Shown here one piece after another: positions 48,960-61,017 of a DNA stretch of 64,000 bases. The position numbers and the translations under genes were made by a program. Origin of the DNA: Atherix ibis (Eukaryota; Arthropoda; Insecta; Diptera; Athericidae); NCBI GenBank assembly GCA_958298945.1, contig OY282607.1:91891270-91955269 (forward strand). The letters are read 5' to 3'. Within the stretch, counting starts at the first letter, position 1. Each line of letters begins with the position of its first letter. A model generated the notes under the pieces. The model did no database searches, was not told where the DNA came from, and worked only from the letters and a program-made list of their open reading frames with translations.

Positions 48960-49440
48960 ACCGAAGTAGTTGCCTTGGACAGCTAAACATTGGCGGAGAT
49001 GTTATTTCCATTCTTAATAGCAGTTAACTGGTATCGCCTTCAGTTCGTCGGTTACACTGCTTTGGATGTTATCTAGAGTACTAAGATCTTGATGACCTTT
49101 CAAGTGTCTTTCGATCTTGGAGAAAAAGAAAAAGTCACAAGGCCTGAGATCGGATGAAAGAAATTATTCGTAATGGAGATGGTCATTTGATAGAGGGTGT
49201 AGTAAAGCCCTCAAGTGTCTACAGTGTCTGATCATACGCAAGAAAATATTTTTCTGAGCCTTTCCAGGATTCTTCATCGAATTGTTCAAAGGTCTAACCT
49301 CACAAGAGCCCTCACTGGATCCACATTTTGATCAGTTTTCGATGTTGAAGGCATGTCTGAGCAGGATTCGTCTGCTACTTCTTCTCGGCCTTTTCAATAA
49401 TATAATGTTCCCTAAAAGCAATTTTTGTAAGTCAAACTTG
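48960..49440 (-). mobile_element. Internally deleted mariner-type relic
   Basis: Minus strand, 5' to 3': EEVADESCSDMPSTSKTD and VDPVRALVRLDL (about 49395-49290) match the end of the DNA-binding region. After a deletion comes ISGLVTFSFS / LRPCDFFFFS in shifted frames (about 49150-49115). Then IQSSVTDELKAIPV and LRQCLAVQGNYFG (about 49080-48965), the typical transposase C-terminus, with two stops. The catalytic centre is gone. Confidence 0.65.
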
Positions 49441-49623
49441 CTAATTCACCAAGCTTAATAAAAAATTTGATGGCATATCTATGCTTAAAATTTTTCTATT
49501 CCCATATTCTCAACGCACTATAAAAACAGAACTACACTTATCAAGAGTTATGAAAATTGGTATAAAAGCGTGCCACTCAATATATTGGAGTTACTTTGAG
49601 ACTATTTTCTAAAAGACATTGAT

Positions 49624-50950
49624 TTATCCAATTTATGCCTCGAAAAGTAAAGTTAAAAAAAAACTTTTTTAAATTCAAACTTACAATTAAATATTTACTT
49701 GATTATATTGCTTGAACCTTGCCATTATGAATAAAATAAAATATCCGTCAAATGGCTGCCTCAATAAATCTTGGAGATGTAGAACCTTTTGAGATAATTT
49801 TTAACAACTTTTTCGCAGATTTCAGACTATATTTGGGTTATTACTTGACGGATATTGGTTTTTAAATGATCGAAATATTGAGGAATAGTTACACAACATC
49901 AAATCGCACGATCTTGGAAGTAAATTGACTTTTAGTGTAGTAAACTGAAAATTTGTTTTGTTGTGTGGCTTGTGGCACCGTTTTGTTGAAACTACATATG
50001 GTTCAGATTAAAATCTTCAAGATTAGAACAAAAAAAAGGAGACCTATCATACGGTCATAGAGCTCAGAATTGACTGTAACGGTTTCTGGTTCTTTAAATT
50101 TCAAAAAAATATGGACTCATGAAATTTGCAGATCAAAATGTACATCAAAAAGTCAATTTGCGCAAATACAGTGGCTTCTCCACAGTCATTTGTGTTTTTT
50201 TTAAACAATTTCCCGTTCTTTTTTTCAAAGAAATATGAGCTAATGAAATTTTCAGATCAAAATGTACATAAAAAAGTCAATTTTCGCAAATACAATGGCT
50301 TCTCCACAATCATTTGTGGTTATTTTTTTAAACAATTCCCGTCCTTTATTTAGAAAGAAATATGGGCTAATGAAATTTTCAGATCAAAATGTACATAAAA
50401 AAGTAAATATTCGCAACTACAATGGCTTCTCCACAATAATTTGTGGTTATTTTTTTAAACAATTCCCGTCCTTTATTTTGAAAGAAATATGGGCTAATGA
50501 AATTTTCTGATCAAAATGTACACCAAAAAGTTAATTTTCGCAAATACAATGGCTTCTTCACAATAATTTGTGGTTATTTTTTTAAACAATTCCCGTCCTT
50601 TATTTTGAAAGAAATATGGGCTAATGAAATTTTCTGGTCAAAATATACACCAAAAAGTCAATTTTCGCAAATACAATAGCTTCTTCACAATAATTTGTGG
50701 GTTTTTTTTCACAACCCTATATATGGCAATTTTGCTTAATTGACGTATCTGTCAAAAGAGAAATGAGCCTCAATATGATGATTGTAATGTCCTATTAAAA
50801 TGTGAATGGTGGCTACTGCAAAATCTAAATAATATAAAATGGCAAAATCTCATACTAAACACATGCCATTTTTGGTAAGATATATGTTTGACAGCTGTCA
50901 AATGATATAGCTGTACTTTCCCAACCATAAAATGAATAATTCAGTATAAA
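49624..50950 (-). mobile_element. DD41D (rosa-like) relic with internal tandem amplification
   Basis: The 3' end lies near 49630 (TTATCCAATTTATGCCTCGA, matching the ends of other copies). The 5' end lies near 50930 with TTTGACAGCTGTCAAA at 50887-50902. Minus-strand fragments include an SDEA-like start at about 50770, VNQAKLPYIG-like codons near 50725, and repeated SPYFF codons within the five-unit array. It is expanded relative to other copies by that array. Confidence 0.6.
50100..50710. repeat. Five-unit ~127-bp tandem array inside a DD41D relic
   Basis: GATCAAAATGTACA-type anchors occur at 50131, 50254, 50382, 50509 and 50636, giving spacings of 123, 128, 127 and 127 bp. Each unit contains CAATGGCTTCTCCACAAT and CCCGTCCTTTATTTTGAAAG variants. 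Units 2-5 are more alike than unit 1, suggesting stepwise amplification. Open frames crossing the array are by-products of the repeat period. Confidence 0.92.
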
Positions 50951-52790
50951 ATAATTTAAAATTCAAAATGTATTATTGAACATATTACAAAGACATTTCA
51001 GTTTTTCAAATGTGTCAACAGTAAAAAAAAAGAAAGTTTAAGAAAATAAATATTTATTAAATTGGTGTCCAAAGGTTCTCAATATACCCCTAATTTAACG
51101 AAAATATTATACGAGTTAAAAATCATAATACAATTCATTTAACTTTACTTATTATGGTACAATATTTTTTAACGAATCTCATTGTACGTTAAGTATTTTA
51201 ATACCACTTGCCTAATAATGATTGTACGAGTATCTATGCCAAGAAGTACAATAAGAATATCGCTTTGATCTAAACGAAAAATAAAAAAAACTCAGTTTAT
51301 AATATTCGGCCTCTTAGCGATAATCAATCCAATTATTTTGCTGCTAATGAAACGAATTCATCACTGGGGACAAATACTTAACGGATAAGAACGTATATGA
51401 TCGTCTTAAAGAATGTTAAATGAGTATACAAAATGGAACCGGTCAGTGATGATGACTTGGCGTTTAGATTAAAATGAAGAAGAAAAAAAACCTATAAACC
51501 GGTCGAAACTAGAGAATCAATTTAGACGAAAATATTTCCTAACAAATGTTAACTTGACCATGAAACTTAAATTACCATAACTGAAGAGTGAGTTGGTTAG
51601 ATGGGTTTGCCATGCACATAAAAGAAATTGAAATTTTTTTGTATAAATGTAATCGAATGAGTAGCAGTGTCACGTGAATTCAATCGTTACGTCTTTGGTG
51701 CCAAATTTGGGTAATCGTGGTGGAAAGTAAGCTCTCCAAACTTGGTCTCAGAACTGAAATGAACCGCTTTTTTATAGGCTCTAATCAGCTGCTGGTGACT
51801 AATTTTAATAGAATTTAAAATAGCCCACACTTATTGGCATCGGAAGAGAATTCCATATGTTGAAACTATTCCTCTAAGGCCTATCCGCTAAACGTCAAAA
51901 TTTTTCTTGTGTAGATAAGATTGTGTTGGCCTTCGATATACTCGCCTGTTCCAATCTATTGAGTAGCAAGCAGCCTTTGTGACGTGAAACTCTACTCAGG
52001 CAGAGCTTTTAGCAGATAGTATACTCGTATTCGCTAATAAATATAATAAAATTTACTACGCTGTATATTTCGATGATATTAGTGGAATTTTGAAGGTATT
52101 GAATTTGGAAATAAGCCAAAATCAACAATAACAACAATATAGGAATACCTCCGAAGCGGTCAAGGTTCTTGCATTTTTTTTCTGTATTTCTCTACCAACG
52201 TCTACCAGTCTCCGTATTCTTATTCATTTTATTCTGTATTTTTCACTACTCAAAGCTCCACTTTTGGCTCCATCAACCTTTATAAATAGTATGTAAAAAG
52301 TTATTGTAATTATTTATTCAAGTTCGAAAAGTTTATTTTTTATTTTCTATTCATATAAGAATTTGCGGATTTTTTTCTCAAGCAACAAATAATAAAATAT
52401 TGTAAAAAAATATGCAAAAAGAGAACATTGACTTATAGTAAAATTAACGAAATTCTTTGAATAAAAATAGAAATTTGAATAATTTTGTAACGTCAAACCA
52501 AAGATAATATTATCTGTGGTTGAGCATAAGTTATACAAAAAAAAAAAAAGACTGAACACTATCGTCAAATTCAGTATTGCTGTTGTAAGGTTTTGTATGA
52601 ATCAAAATAAAAATATGCAGTAATGCGCATGTTTTTCAGGTTCATTGGCCTTGAAAAAAATTACTATCATTAATGTAATTTGTATAAAAATTATTTGTTG
52701 TCTTATAAAAATATTTAGAATTTATTTAATTCAAGACTTTGGTTAAAATTTTCTGGAATAAAAAATTTTGTTTTTATCATTTAACTGATA
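50951..52790. other. Spacer without recognised content
   Basis: Mixed AT-rich sequence. About 51400-52030 is less AT-rich but has no sustained reading frame or known element motif that I can identify. Confidence 0.35.
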
Positions 52791-52794
52791 ATAC

Positions 52795-53700
52795 AGGATT
52801 ATCCAATTTGTCCATCAGAAAATTAAGTTAAATAAAACAAATTTAGAATTAAGATTTGGATTAGATTTTTTATTTTGTTACATTGCTTGGACCTTACCAT
52901 TATAAATAAATATTACAGTATTTAATGGTCGCCAGAAACTTTTCGAAAGACTAGTTTCTTTGGAGGTAATTTTTTATGATTTTTTCGTACATTTTGGGGA
53001 TGCATTTCTTGACGAATCTTAGTTGTTTTTACTTGATCTAAAGTGCGTTAATAAAATCTTTCGCATAATTTTATAAAAAAAAGAAGATCAATAACATCAA
53101 ATTCCAATGAAAAGTGACAAACTGATGTGCATTTTGGTCTTGAAGGGTAATTGATAATACCAAATCTCGAAATTATGCGTCCCGAGAAATTTTCACGCAA
53201 TAAAGTGAAAATGCGTGGTTTTGTGTGGCTTTTGAAAACCACATATAATTCTTTAAGTTAAGCACAAAAAAAATGCCGGTTTTCATAGATCCAGAGAGCT
53301 CACAATTGACGGTAACGGTTTCTCCTTCTTTATTTAAAAAAAAAATCCGGTGTTATTGACCTTTTAGACCAAAATGCACATCAGTTTGTCACTTTTCACT
53401 GATACAATGGCTTCTCCACAGTCACGTGTAGGATTTCAGAAACCCATATATGACAGTTTTAGCTATTGACTTATATACCAAGCGGAAATGAAACTTCATC
53501 ACTGAAGAAAATTTTGCTCGAAACATCAGCGTCAGATCTTGACGCAATTAAAAAAAAATCTTATCTTATACGCAATTTAAAAAAAAATTGTTTTAAAAAA
53601 TGGCAACTATAAAGTAAACAAATGTCAGCAATAATAGCATATATGTTTGACAGCTGTCAAATGAGAAAGTTGTACTTTCAGAACTTCAAATTAAATTATA
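52795..53700 (-). mobile_element. DD41D (rosa-like) relic
   Basis: The 3' end lies near 52800 (TTATCCAATTTGTCCATCAG) and the 5' end near 53690 (GAAGTTCTGAAAGTACAAC on the minus strand). TTTGACAGCTGTCAAA is intact at 53646-53661. The LPSRPKCTSVCHF-type readings and the AAATCTCGAAATTATGCGTC block correspond, in broken frames, to the FGDxNxPxxSCDLT region seen in other copies. It is full of stops. Confidence 0.6.
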
Positions 53701-55075
53701 AATTTTTTTACCGAAACTATTGTAAAAAAATTGGGGTCTAAAATAATTTTTTTGTTAGTAGGACATTCTTACAAATAAAATAATTTTTAACGCATAAATA
53801 TTTTGGTAGAAATGTGTGTTTTTTTTTGTAAATTTGTGTTGGCAATAATTTTTACTGGCAATCGTTACTAAGAATTTATCTAAAATTCCTTGTAAAAATG
53901 TTCAGTAAAATCGAAATAATTAATTATCTCACCAAGAAAGATCATTATCCAATTGTTTATATAAAATTTTGTAATTAAATACTTTAAAACGATTCTCATA
54001 ATTATTCTTGCATTTCAAAGTCTCCTTTTTGTTATACTCTCGCTTTTCGAAAATTTCCATAGTTCACTAACTTTGAATGTTCTCCTCCTAAGATGAGTAA
54101 TAAATTTCGAATTATAAACAAATACTATTTTCTATAAATACACAATTAGAATATTCTTAAGGCTGCAAAATCCCCCCCAAAAAAATCTTGAATGCTCGTA
54201 TTTTACTGATAGACATTTTCGAAATACAAAATGATTTTATAAACAAATTTTGTATTCTAATATTAATAGAACATCTTGGTTTTTTTGTTTTTTTTTGGTT
54301 TGAAATTTCGATTAAATTTAAATTTACGATTTATCTCATTGGGGTTAAGAGTTTTGAAAACAATGTGGAAAGATTTTTATTCTTAATCACTTCATGGAAA
54401 TTAATCATTTTCAATATTCTGATTGTGGGGAACTCTTGTAAGACTCCAGATCTCCTCTTCTTAAGTCAATCATAAAGTTCAAGTAACTCCAGAAGGCAGA
54501 AGAAAACGAAAACAAACAGAATCCCACTCTCACTATTATATGGATAAAATGATAAGCATCGAGGATTTTAATGGATTTCCGCTGCTCAAGAACTTGTCTG
54601 TAAGCATGCATCCATTTATTTTAGGATACGTTTGGTGGATGCATTTGTATGCAGGCTGAACGTTTGCATTTTCCATTGGAAACTACCATATCATATTGGT
54701 TTGATTTTATACAGTAAAGAAATTGTTCAGATGAAAAGTTTTTATTCATTCAAATCCGCATCCGAAATCCGGATGCTCTTGTGCTACTGACTTTTCAATT
54801 TAATTCCTCTCCAATTTCGACGAGAGTATTCTATGCCTTATACCAATTCGGTCTAATTGAATTTAAAAGCTATTATTTCTTTCAGAATTGAAATTTTACA
54901 AAAGGAAACAAAATCAAAATAGAAAATAAAATAAAATCAATTTTTATTTTTAAAGGTAGGTGTATTAATACACATATACTCGTTGTAAGTCTGTCAGGCA
55001 ATAAATTGTCAGTAATCTTTATTTTGTTTTACTTTTTGGAGTTTTAAAATATATCTAAAAATGGAGGAGTTTTTT
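53701..55075. other. AT-rich spacer containing a 30-bp segment shared with 58.5 kb
   Basis: Mostly unremarkable. At 54619-54648 lies TTTTAGGATACGTTTGGTGG plus ATGCATTTGT, found exactly twice more at 58498 and 58626. Confidence 0.5.
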
Positions 55076-55079
55076 TATA

Positions 55080-55560
55080 GGTACGATTAGACGATTGTTA
55101 GAATCTGGCAATATTTACACATACTTATTTATGGCTGTCAGGCAATTAGCAGACAATAGGAATTGCCAGACACACCATTTTAACAGTATTCACACGATTG
55201 CCAGATTTGATCAAAATTTGACGCACTTCAATTAGTTTGACAATGATCTACTCTGACAATGTTTGCATATACATATGTGTAAGAATCTGGCAATATTGTG
55301 ATAAAATATTTGTGCACTCATTGTCAGACAAAAGCGCCATATTGTTTTCGTTTGACGTTTGATTTTTTTTTTTGCTTAATGTAGTGAAATAGTGAAGAAT
55401 ACGTTTTTATGAAAATAATATCCAGGGATAAAAAGTTATGGTGTGATTAGACGATTGTCAGAATCTGGCAATATTTGCATTTCTATATGGGAATGGGAAT
55501 GCCATTCGTCCAATTGTTAGATATCCAAAAAACTAACTACCTTGAAATTTTAAATAAAGT
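55080..55560. repeat. Interspersed repeats with TCTGGCAATATT words
   Basis: GATTAGACGATTGTYAGAAT followed by CTGGCAATATTTRCA occurs at about 55086 and 55446 in the same orientation, and a shorter AGAATCTGGCAATATT at 55282. Near 55138-55174 GTCAGGCAATT and AATTGCCAGAC form a hairpin with one mismatch. This may be a solo-repeat pair or nested ends of an unclassified DNA element. Confidence 0.5.
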
Positions 55561-55760
55561 TGCGATTGTACCGTGAAAAATATCAAGCATCAAAGCTCCA
55601 ATCGGAATGTTATAGAGAATTTGTGGCTATTCTTGTAGAATCGAAGCATCCCACAAAATATTGGGAAGTCTCACCGACAGAAGCTGCTTGGAGCGGTAAT
55701 TCAAATGAAATACTTCCAAATTTAGTTGACTCGATACCCATAGACGATTCCAAGAGTTAA
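55560..55760 (+). CDS. Short open frame next to the 55-kb repeats, possible element remnant
   Basis: About 66 codons reading YREKYQASKLQSECYREFVA and later HPTKYWEVSPTEAAW, ending in two stops. Codon use looks more protein-like than neighbouring AT-rich frames. I cannot match it to a family. Its position right after the repeated GATTAGACGATTGT motif suggests it is the decayed end of a transposon gene. It has no ATG start of its own. Confidence 0.2.
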   Translation: MRLYREKYQASKLQSECYREFVAILVESKHPTKYWEVSPTEAAWSGNSNEILPNLVDSIPIDDSKS

Positions 55761-55955
55761 TAGCTGCTAAATGGATAGGAACACGTCATATTTTTCAGTT
55801 AATAAAATAAAAGATCATAGCTACTCACTGTACATACTCATATAAGACTGTATTGCTGCCAAAAAGAAGGCTTTGCTTTTTACAATAATGAAGAGAAGCA
55901 ATATTTTTGAAATTGTAAATTTTCTTTTTTAATTTCACATACATTTTATTAGATA

Positions 55956-56823
55956 CGAGGTCTGTTCAAAAAGTATCGAGAATTTTGTGTTTTTTTTTTT
56001 CAAAAATTATTTATTTATGAATATCTATTTTGTCCCCTTCAAAATAATCCCCACCAGATATTATACACTTGTCCCAACGTTTTTTTCAATCCTCGAAGCA
56101 TTACAAAAAGTAATTTTTTGTGATATTGTTCAGCTCCTCCTTCGATGCCGTCTTTATCTCCTCAATCGTAGCGTTGCGTCGTCCTTTCATGGAGATCTTC
56201 AGTTTCGGGAACAAGAAAAAGTCACAAGGGCCCGAAACTGGGGAATACGGTGGCTGCGGCCTTATTAGTGTGTTGTTTTTGGCCAAAAATGGCAAAGCCA
56301 ATTTTTGTACTTCCACAAATCCGGGCATTTCTGGCGGATTGCTTCGCGCAACTTGCGCATAATATGCAGGTAATATTCCTTATTGACCGTTCTACCCTGT
56401 GGCAAGAACTCATGATGCACCACGCCCCTACAATCGAAGAAAATCAAAACCTTCACATTCGACCGAACTTGGCGCTTTTTTCGGTCTTGACTCGTGCAGT
56501 AGCTTGCATTGGGATGATTGAGCTTTGGTTTCCACATCATAACCATAAATCCATGATTCGTCACCAGTTATGACCCTCTGGAGCAAATCTGGGTCGTCAC
56601 GGACAGAGTCCAACACCTTCTTAGCAATGTTAATGCGATGCTGTTTTTGGTCGAAATTGAGCAAAAATCAAAGACGATTTTGACAGCTGTCAAAAATTAA
56701 CTGAACATTCAAAATAGCTGAACTTGTCGGCATAAGTGAGAGACATGAGTACCAACATAACGCCACAAAAAAAATCGAAAATCGAATATACGCAACCCGC
56801 GGAAATTCAAAATTCGCGATACG
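55956..56823 (-). mobile_element. Internally deleted mariner (same family as the 22.45-kb foldback element)
   Basis: The left end CGAGGTCTGTTCAAAAAGTA follows a TA (55954-55955). The opposite end has lost about 20 bp of its TIR at 56823. Minus-strand transposase pieces: FDQKQHRINIAKKVLDSVRD and LLQRVITGDESWIYGYDVET (first catalytic D, about 56570), FFDCRGVVHHEFLPQGRTVN with REAIRQKCPDLW, then PQPPYS and CDFFLFPKLK and ATIEEIKTASKEELNN. The HHDNAPAH block and the N-terminal ~130 residues are deleted, and three frame changes are present. TTTGACAGCTGTCAAA occurs at 56679-56694 next to the N-terminal deletion. Confidence 0.88.
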
Positions 56824-58230
56824 TCTTTGCAATTTTATTGAAGAATGATGGAACATTGTTTAATTCCTTTTATAATTTTTCAATAATTTTATATTTACAA
56901 AAGTATCTAATAAAATGATAATTTTCCCAATAATAGATACACTACACAGAGGCATCAAATGTTTAATGAAAATTTTCCCAACTGGCGATTTTCGACATAT
57001 TAAAAATTCATCTTTAAAATTTTAATAATATTTAAAATTTCTTCCAAAAAAAAAAATAGTATAGCAAAAACTGGAAGGGAAAATTGATCCTTGAAAGCTG
57101 AATTGAAATACAGAACTTTTGTTACAATAGTTACAAGAATACCAAGAATCTTGTGAACAAATTGTGTACAAGGTTTCCGGTTATAAAATATTCATTCGGG
57201 GACTGTTTTGAATTTTTATTAAATATCTTTTTGTGGTTGTGTGGTTTTTTTTTATAGCAACTGATGTATTTTTTTATTTTATTTATCGAATATTTTGAAT
57301 AAATAAATAAAATATAAGTTAGTATTTAATAAATGAATAGGTAAATGTAATAAAAGTAAATAAATAAAATTGAAACAGTTCCAGTTCAGGATCGATATTG
57401 TTCGATATTTTGTGGCATCGGTTCTTGCAATAAAATAAAATTAATAAGTTTTCGTAGCTTTTTTTTTTTTTAATTTTATATATATTGTATATAGTGAATT
57501 GGTACGGTTAGCCAAAGGTGGGTGCTTCGTTTAGATTGGCTTGGTTGGTTAAATGTTTGGGTGCTTAGAGATGCCTTCCTTGGTGGTTACGTATTCTTGT
57601 GACGCCAAGAGGTGGAACCATTTCAATGAGCCACATTTTGTCATTTATGGTTTCAATGCAAACAACTTTGTTCACCACAACTGTCATCACATTTATTGCC
57701 TACATGGGCAATATAGCCAATTTTTATTTCAATTCAATTCAATATAATTTAGTTTTTTGATCTTATTGCTTTTTTATTTTAGTTTATTTATTTGTGTATT
57801 TTTTTTTGTACCATAAAAGAAAATGTTATTGCAATTGGTTTTCTTTCTATTTTCGTATCTTTTTGTATAATATACAATACTAACTTCTTATGGGCTATTA
57901 AATGAGAATAGAAAAAACAAACTTGTTATCTTCTTTCTTGTTAGTAAGTTAGATTCTTTTATTTGGTATAAGAGAATATTGTACAAATATAATTTACAGT
58001 ACTTGTAGAAAAATTGCTAAATCAATTTACGTCATGAGAATGAATTCTTTTCATACAAACAAGGTTTGTGCAGCGGAGAAATGTATTTTTGTATTCGAAT
58101 CACTATTAAGGGTCATATCGTAGCTGTGCTAAATTATACCAAATATCAATCATAATTTTTGTTATATTATCTTATAAATCTAATATTTAGTACATAAACT
58201 CTGAATTGAGATTCAATACAAAGTGTTATC
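56824..58230. other. AT-rich spacer with one GC-richer patch
   Basis: At about 57500-57720 the sequence is less AT-rich. The plus strand has an open frame of 64 codons (57553-57747) and the minus strand one of about 35 codons (MTVVVNKVVCIETINDK...). Neither is recognisable; an exon on either strand cannot be excluded. Confidence 0.3.
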
Positions 58231-58232
58231 CA

Positions 58233-59295
58233 TTTTGTAGTGCGGAATGTACTGCCTTGTTATTTGACAGCTGTCAAATATATCAGTCATCCAATGTAAC
58301 ATTTGTTTGGTTTAGTTATTGCCATTTTACATTATTTATAGATTATCCTTTGAACAACGTTTTAAAATTATAAGAATTTTTTACAGAAGTGGTAAATTTT
58401 CCATAGCCACGTTTCACAAAATATTATCTTCAGCCTTGAGGCTCATTTCTCGCGCAGTGGATAATGTCAATAAGTAAAAATATCATATATGAGGCTCTTT
58501 TAGGATACGTTTGGTGGATGCATTTGTTTCCGTAGCCACATTTCACACAAAATTTTCTTTAGCCTTGAGGCTCATTTCTCGCTAAGTGGATATGTCAATA
58601 AGTAAAAATATCATATATGAGGCTCTTTTAGGATACGTTTGGTGGATGCATTTGTTTCCGTAGCCACGTTTCACACAAAATTTTCTTTAGTCTTCAGGCT
58701 CATTTCTCGTGCAGTGGATATGTCAATAAGTAAAAATATCGTATATGAGGCTCTGAAAATTTACTGTGGAGGGGCCATTGTATCCGCGAAAACTGACTGT
58801 ATGGTCGTATGACCACTAACTTTTTTCGTTGGTCGTATGAGCAGCAACTTTTTTTAGCCTGAAATGAAAAGTTTCTAATTAAGAATAAATGTGATTTCAA
58901 GAAGCCACACAACAAATTTAAAAATATGCCAGAATACGTAATTTTCAGATTTGGTGATGCCAATCAGTCTTTAAAATCGTGTGAATTGGTTGGTTGGACT
59001 TTTTTTTTGTTGGGCTATGCGAAGTATATTGTTTACGGAGACAATTTTTAAAACTATTTAAATATCCTTCAAATAGTTGAATTTCTCACCGGAAAAAGTC
59101 ATCAGGAATTGAATCAAAAGGTTGGAGTCCTTTGAAAAGTCTCGTGGTATCCACTTGAATAATAATAAATTACATGTATAATGGTAAGGTTCAGACAATA
59201 TGATAAAATAAAAATTACATCAATATCTGAATTTTAAGTGTGTTTTTTATTACTCGTAACTTTACTTTCCAAACCACAAATTGGTCAAACGCTTT
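58233..59295 (+). mobile_element. DD41D (rosa-like) relic with a triplicated segment
   Basis: The 5' end lies near 58233 (TTTTGTAGTGCGGAATGTAC), TTTGACAGCTGTCAAA at 58263-58278, and the 3' end at TTTACTTTCCAAACCACAAA (about 59260-59280), an inverted match to the 5' end (terminal repeat about GTRGTTTGGAAAGTA). The TTGAGGCTCATTTCTCGCNNNGTGGA and GTCAATAAGTAAAA segment (SDEA...VNK region) is present three times, about 128 bp apart. No frame is intact. Confidence 0.65.
58402..58755. repeat. Three-unit ~128-bp tandem array with a 30-bp filler
   Basis: Units begin near 58402, 58530 and 58658 (CCRTAGCCACRTTTCACA). The first two end with a 30-bp segment (58498-58527 and 58626-58655) that is absent from the third unit and from all other DD41D copies here, but identical to 54619-54648. 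Confidence 0.92.
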
Positions 59296-59299
59296 ATTT

Positions 59300-60540
59300 A
59301 TTTTTCCTGCCGAATGGTATATATTTTTTTGGTTTTAAATCATCATATTAGTAAAATTAAAAACTTAATTTTATTTATCATAATTTTTTAATAAAAATAA
59401 AAATTAATTTTTTCAAGTCAAAGTTTGTTTTTTTTTTTGTTGCATTTTTTTAATGTACCATATTTTTATTAAGTTTGATGAAGAATTGCATCAAATAAAA
59501 TTTTCAATTACAGTGCCTAATCATATAAATTTAATTTATTGTTTATATACAAAAAATTTATATAAATTGAATAATTGGCAATAAAAATGACGAGTGCCTG
59601 ATTTTTGATATTATTTTTCATACTTTTATTTTCCACTTATTATAATTTATTGTTGTCATCACATGAAAATTAGCATTTTCTACTCGTATTTTCTTATATA
59701 CAATATATAAACTTTTGCTATATTTGAAAATATACTTTAAAATGCATTTTAATTTTAAAAATATTATTTGAAATTTTTTTAAAAGTTTTGTATTTTATTA
59801 AAATTATAGTAAATCACAACCATTTGCTAATAGAATGTGAAAATTCTGATTTAAGTTTTTGAATATTTTAAATAAAAACTATGTTAATTATAAACATTTT
59901 AATATCAATAAGCAATATCACAACGTGAGTCATTTTATTAAATAAATATTTTCATAAATTCACATCGATTAGATAAACTTTGTTGGCTGCAAATAAATAC
60001 ACGATTTTATTAGAAAAAAATACAAGTATTATAGAAAATGAATATGATTTTTCTAATCCCGTCTTCTTAAGAAAAAGTATTTCTCTAAAAGAAGCAGTTA
60101 AAAATAATTTATTCTAAATGACTATAAATTTACCTTATGAACACGTTCGAAAAGCTTGAAAAATTAGAAACTTTTATAAAATTCTTAATTTAACTTTAAC
60201 GAAATAGCTTACATCTGGAGATATAATAAAAAATATATTCAAATATTAAAGAAAATATCGAAGTTTTCATGAATTTTTCATATTAACAAAACATTTTTAT
60301 AGAAATTATATAGAAAACATATAATGATTATCCAAAAATTCTGTAGGTTTCCAATGGCGCAAAGAATACTCAAACTAATAAGAAATAAAAAAAAGTGAAA
60401 CTTATTTTCTATTTTCTTATGCTGGTAAATTATTATTGTAAATCTACCACTTACCTTTCGAATTTACCTTTCAGCAGTTGGTTGATTTGAAAGAATTAGT
60501 AAAGTAAATTTTTATATTCTTCAGTCTTGTACTGTTTCGT
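59300..60540. other. AT-rich spacer
   Basis: No gene, RNA or repeat recognised. Confidence 0.4.
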
Positions 60541-60593
60541 TGGCAACAGTTTCCATCCATCCTTGATTCGATGACTTATTTGGTATTCTTATC

Positions 60594-60818
60594 ATGCGTT
60601 CACTTATACCAATCCTTACCACAACTGCTTATTCTTTGGTCTTCGAACGCATAGTCCCTCATAATGGTATGAAAGTCACGCACTGGCGTCTTTCCATGGT
60701 TGAGAAGAACCTAATCACGAGCGATTACAACAAAGAACTTAAGAACTTCCTTGAACAGCTTAAATGTATGAAAATTCGTATCCACGATCTATCTATAGGT
60801 GTTAATATAAGTATTTGA
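60594..60818 (+). CDS. Short open reading frame of unknown nature
   Basis: 74 codons from ATG 60594 (MRSLIPILTTTAYSLVFERI, later GMKVTHWRLSMVEKN) in a patch that is less AT-rich than its surroundings. It ends at TGA 60818. An ATG at 60571 in another frame gives a short hydrophobic peptide. No signal or domain is recognised; it may be an exon, a retrocopy fragment or chance. Confidence 0.2.
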   Translation: MRSLIPILTTTAYSLVFERIVPHNGMKVTHWRLSMVEKNLITSDYNKELKNFLEQLKCMKIRIHDLSIGVNISI

Positions 60819-61017
60819 GATACAATTTTATTTTTTTTGATACTGAAAAATCTTTTAATCTAACTATGAGAATTAGAAAAAAGTTAATTTCGTTAACGTT
60901 ACAACAGTTATTCTTGGATTTTTTAAATTCAAATTTTAATTAATTTTTGTTAATTTCGTTATCGTGACAAGTACTTTTTTTAATAAATTGTCATACTGGA
61001 AATATAAAGTTTTCGAT

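Noticed and set aside
50126..50679. Several overlapping open frames (60-82 codons)
   Set aside because: They are created by the 127-bp tandem array and read it in the antisense direction of the transposase fragment.
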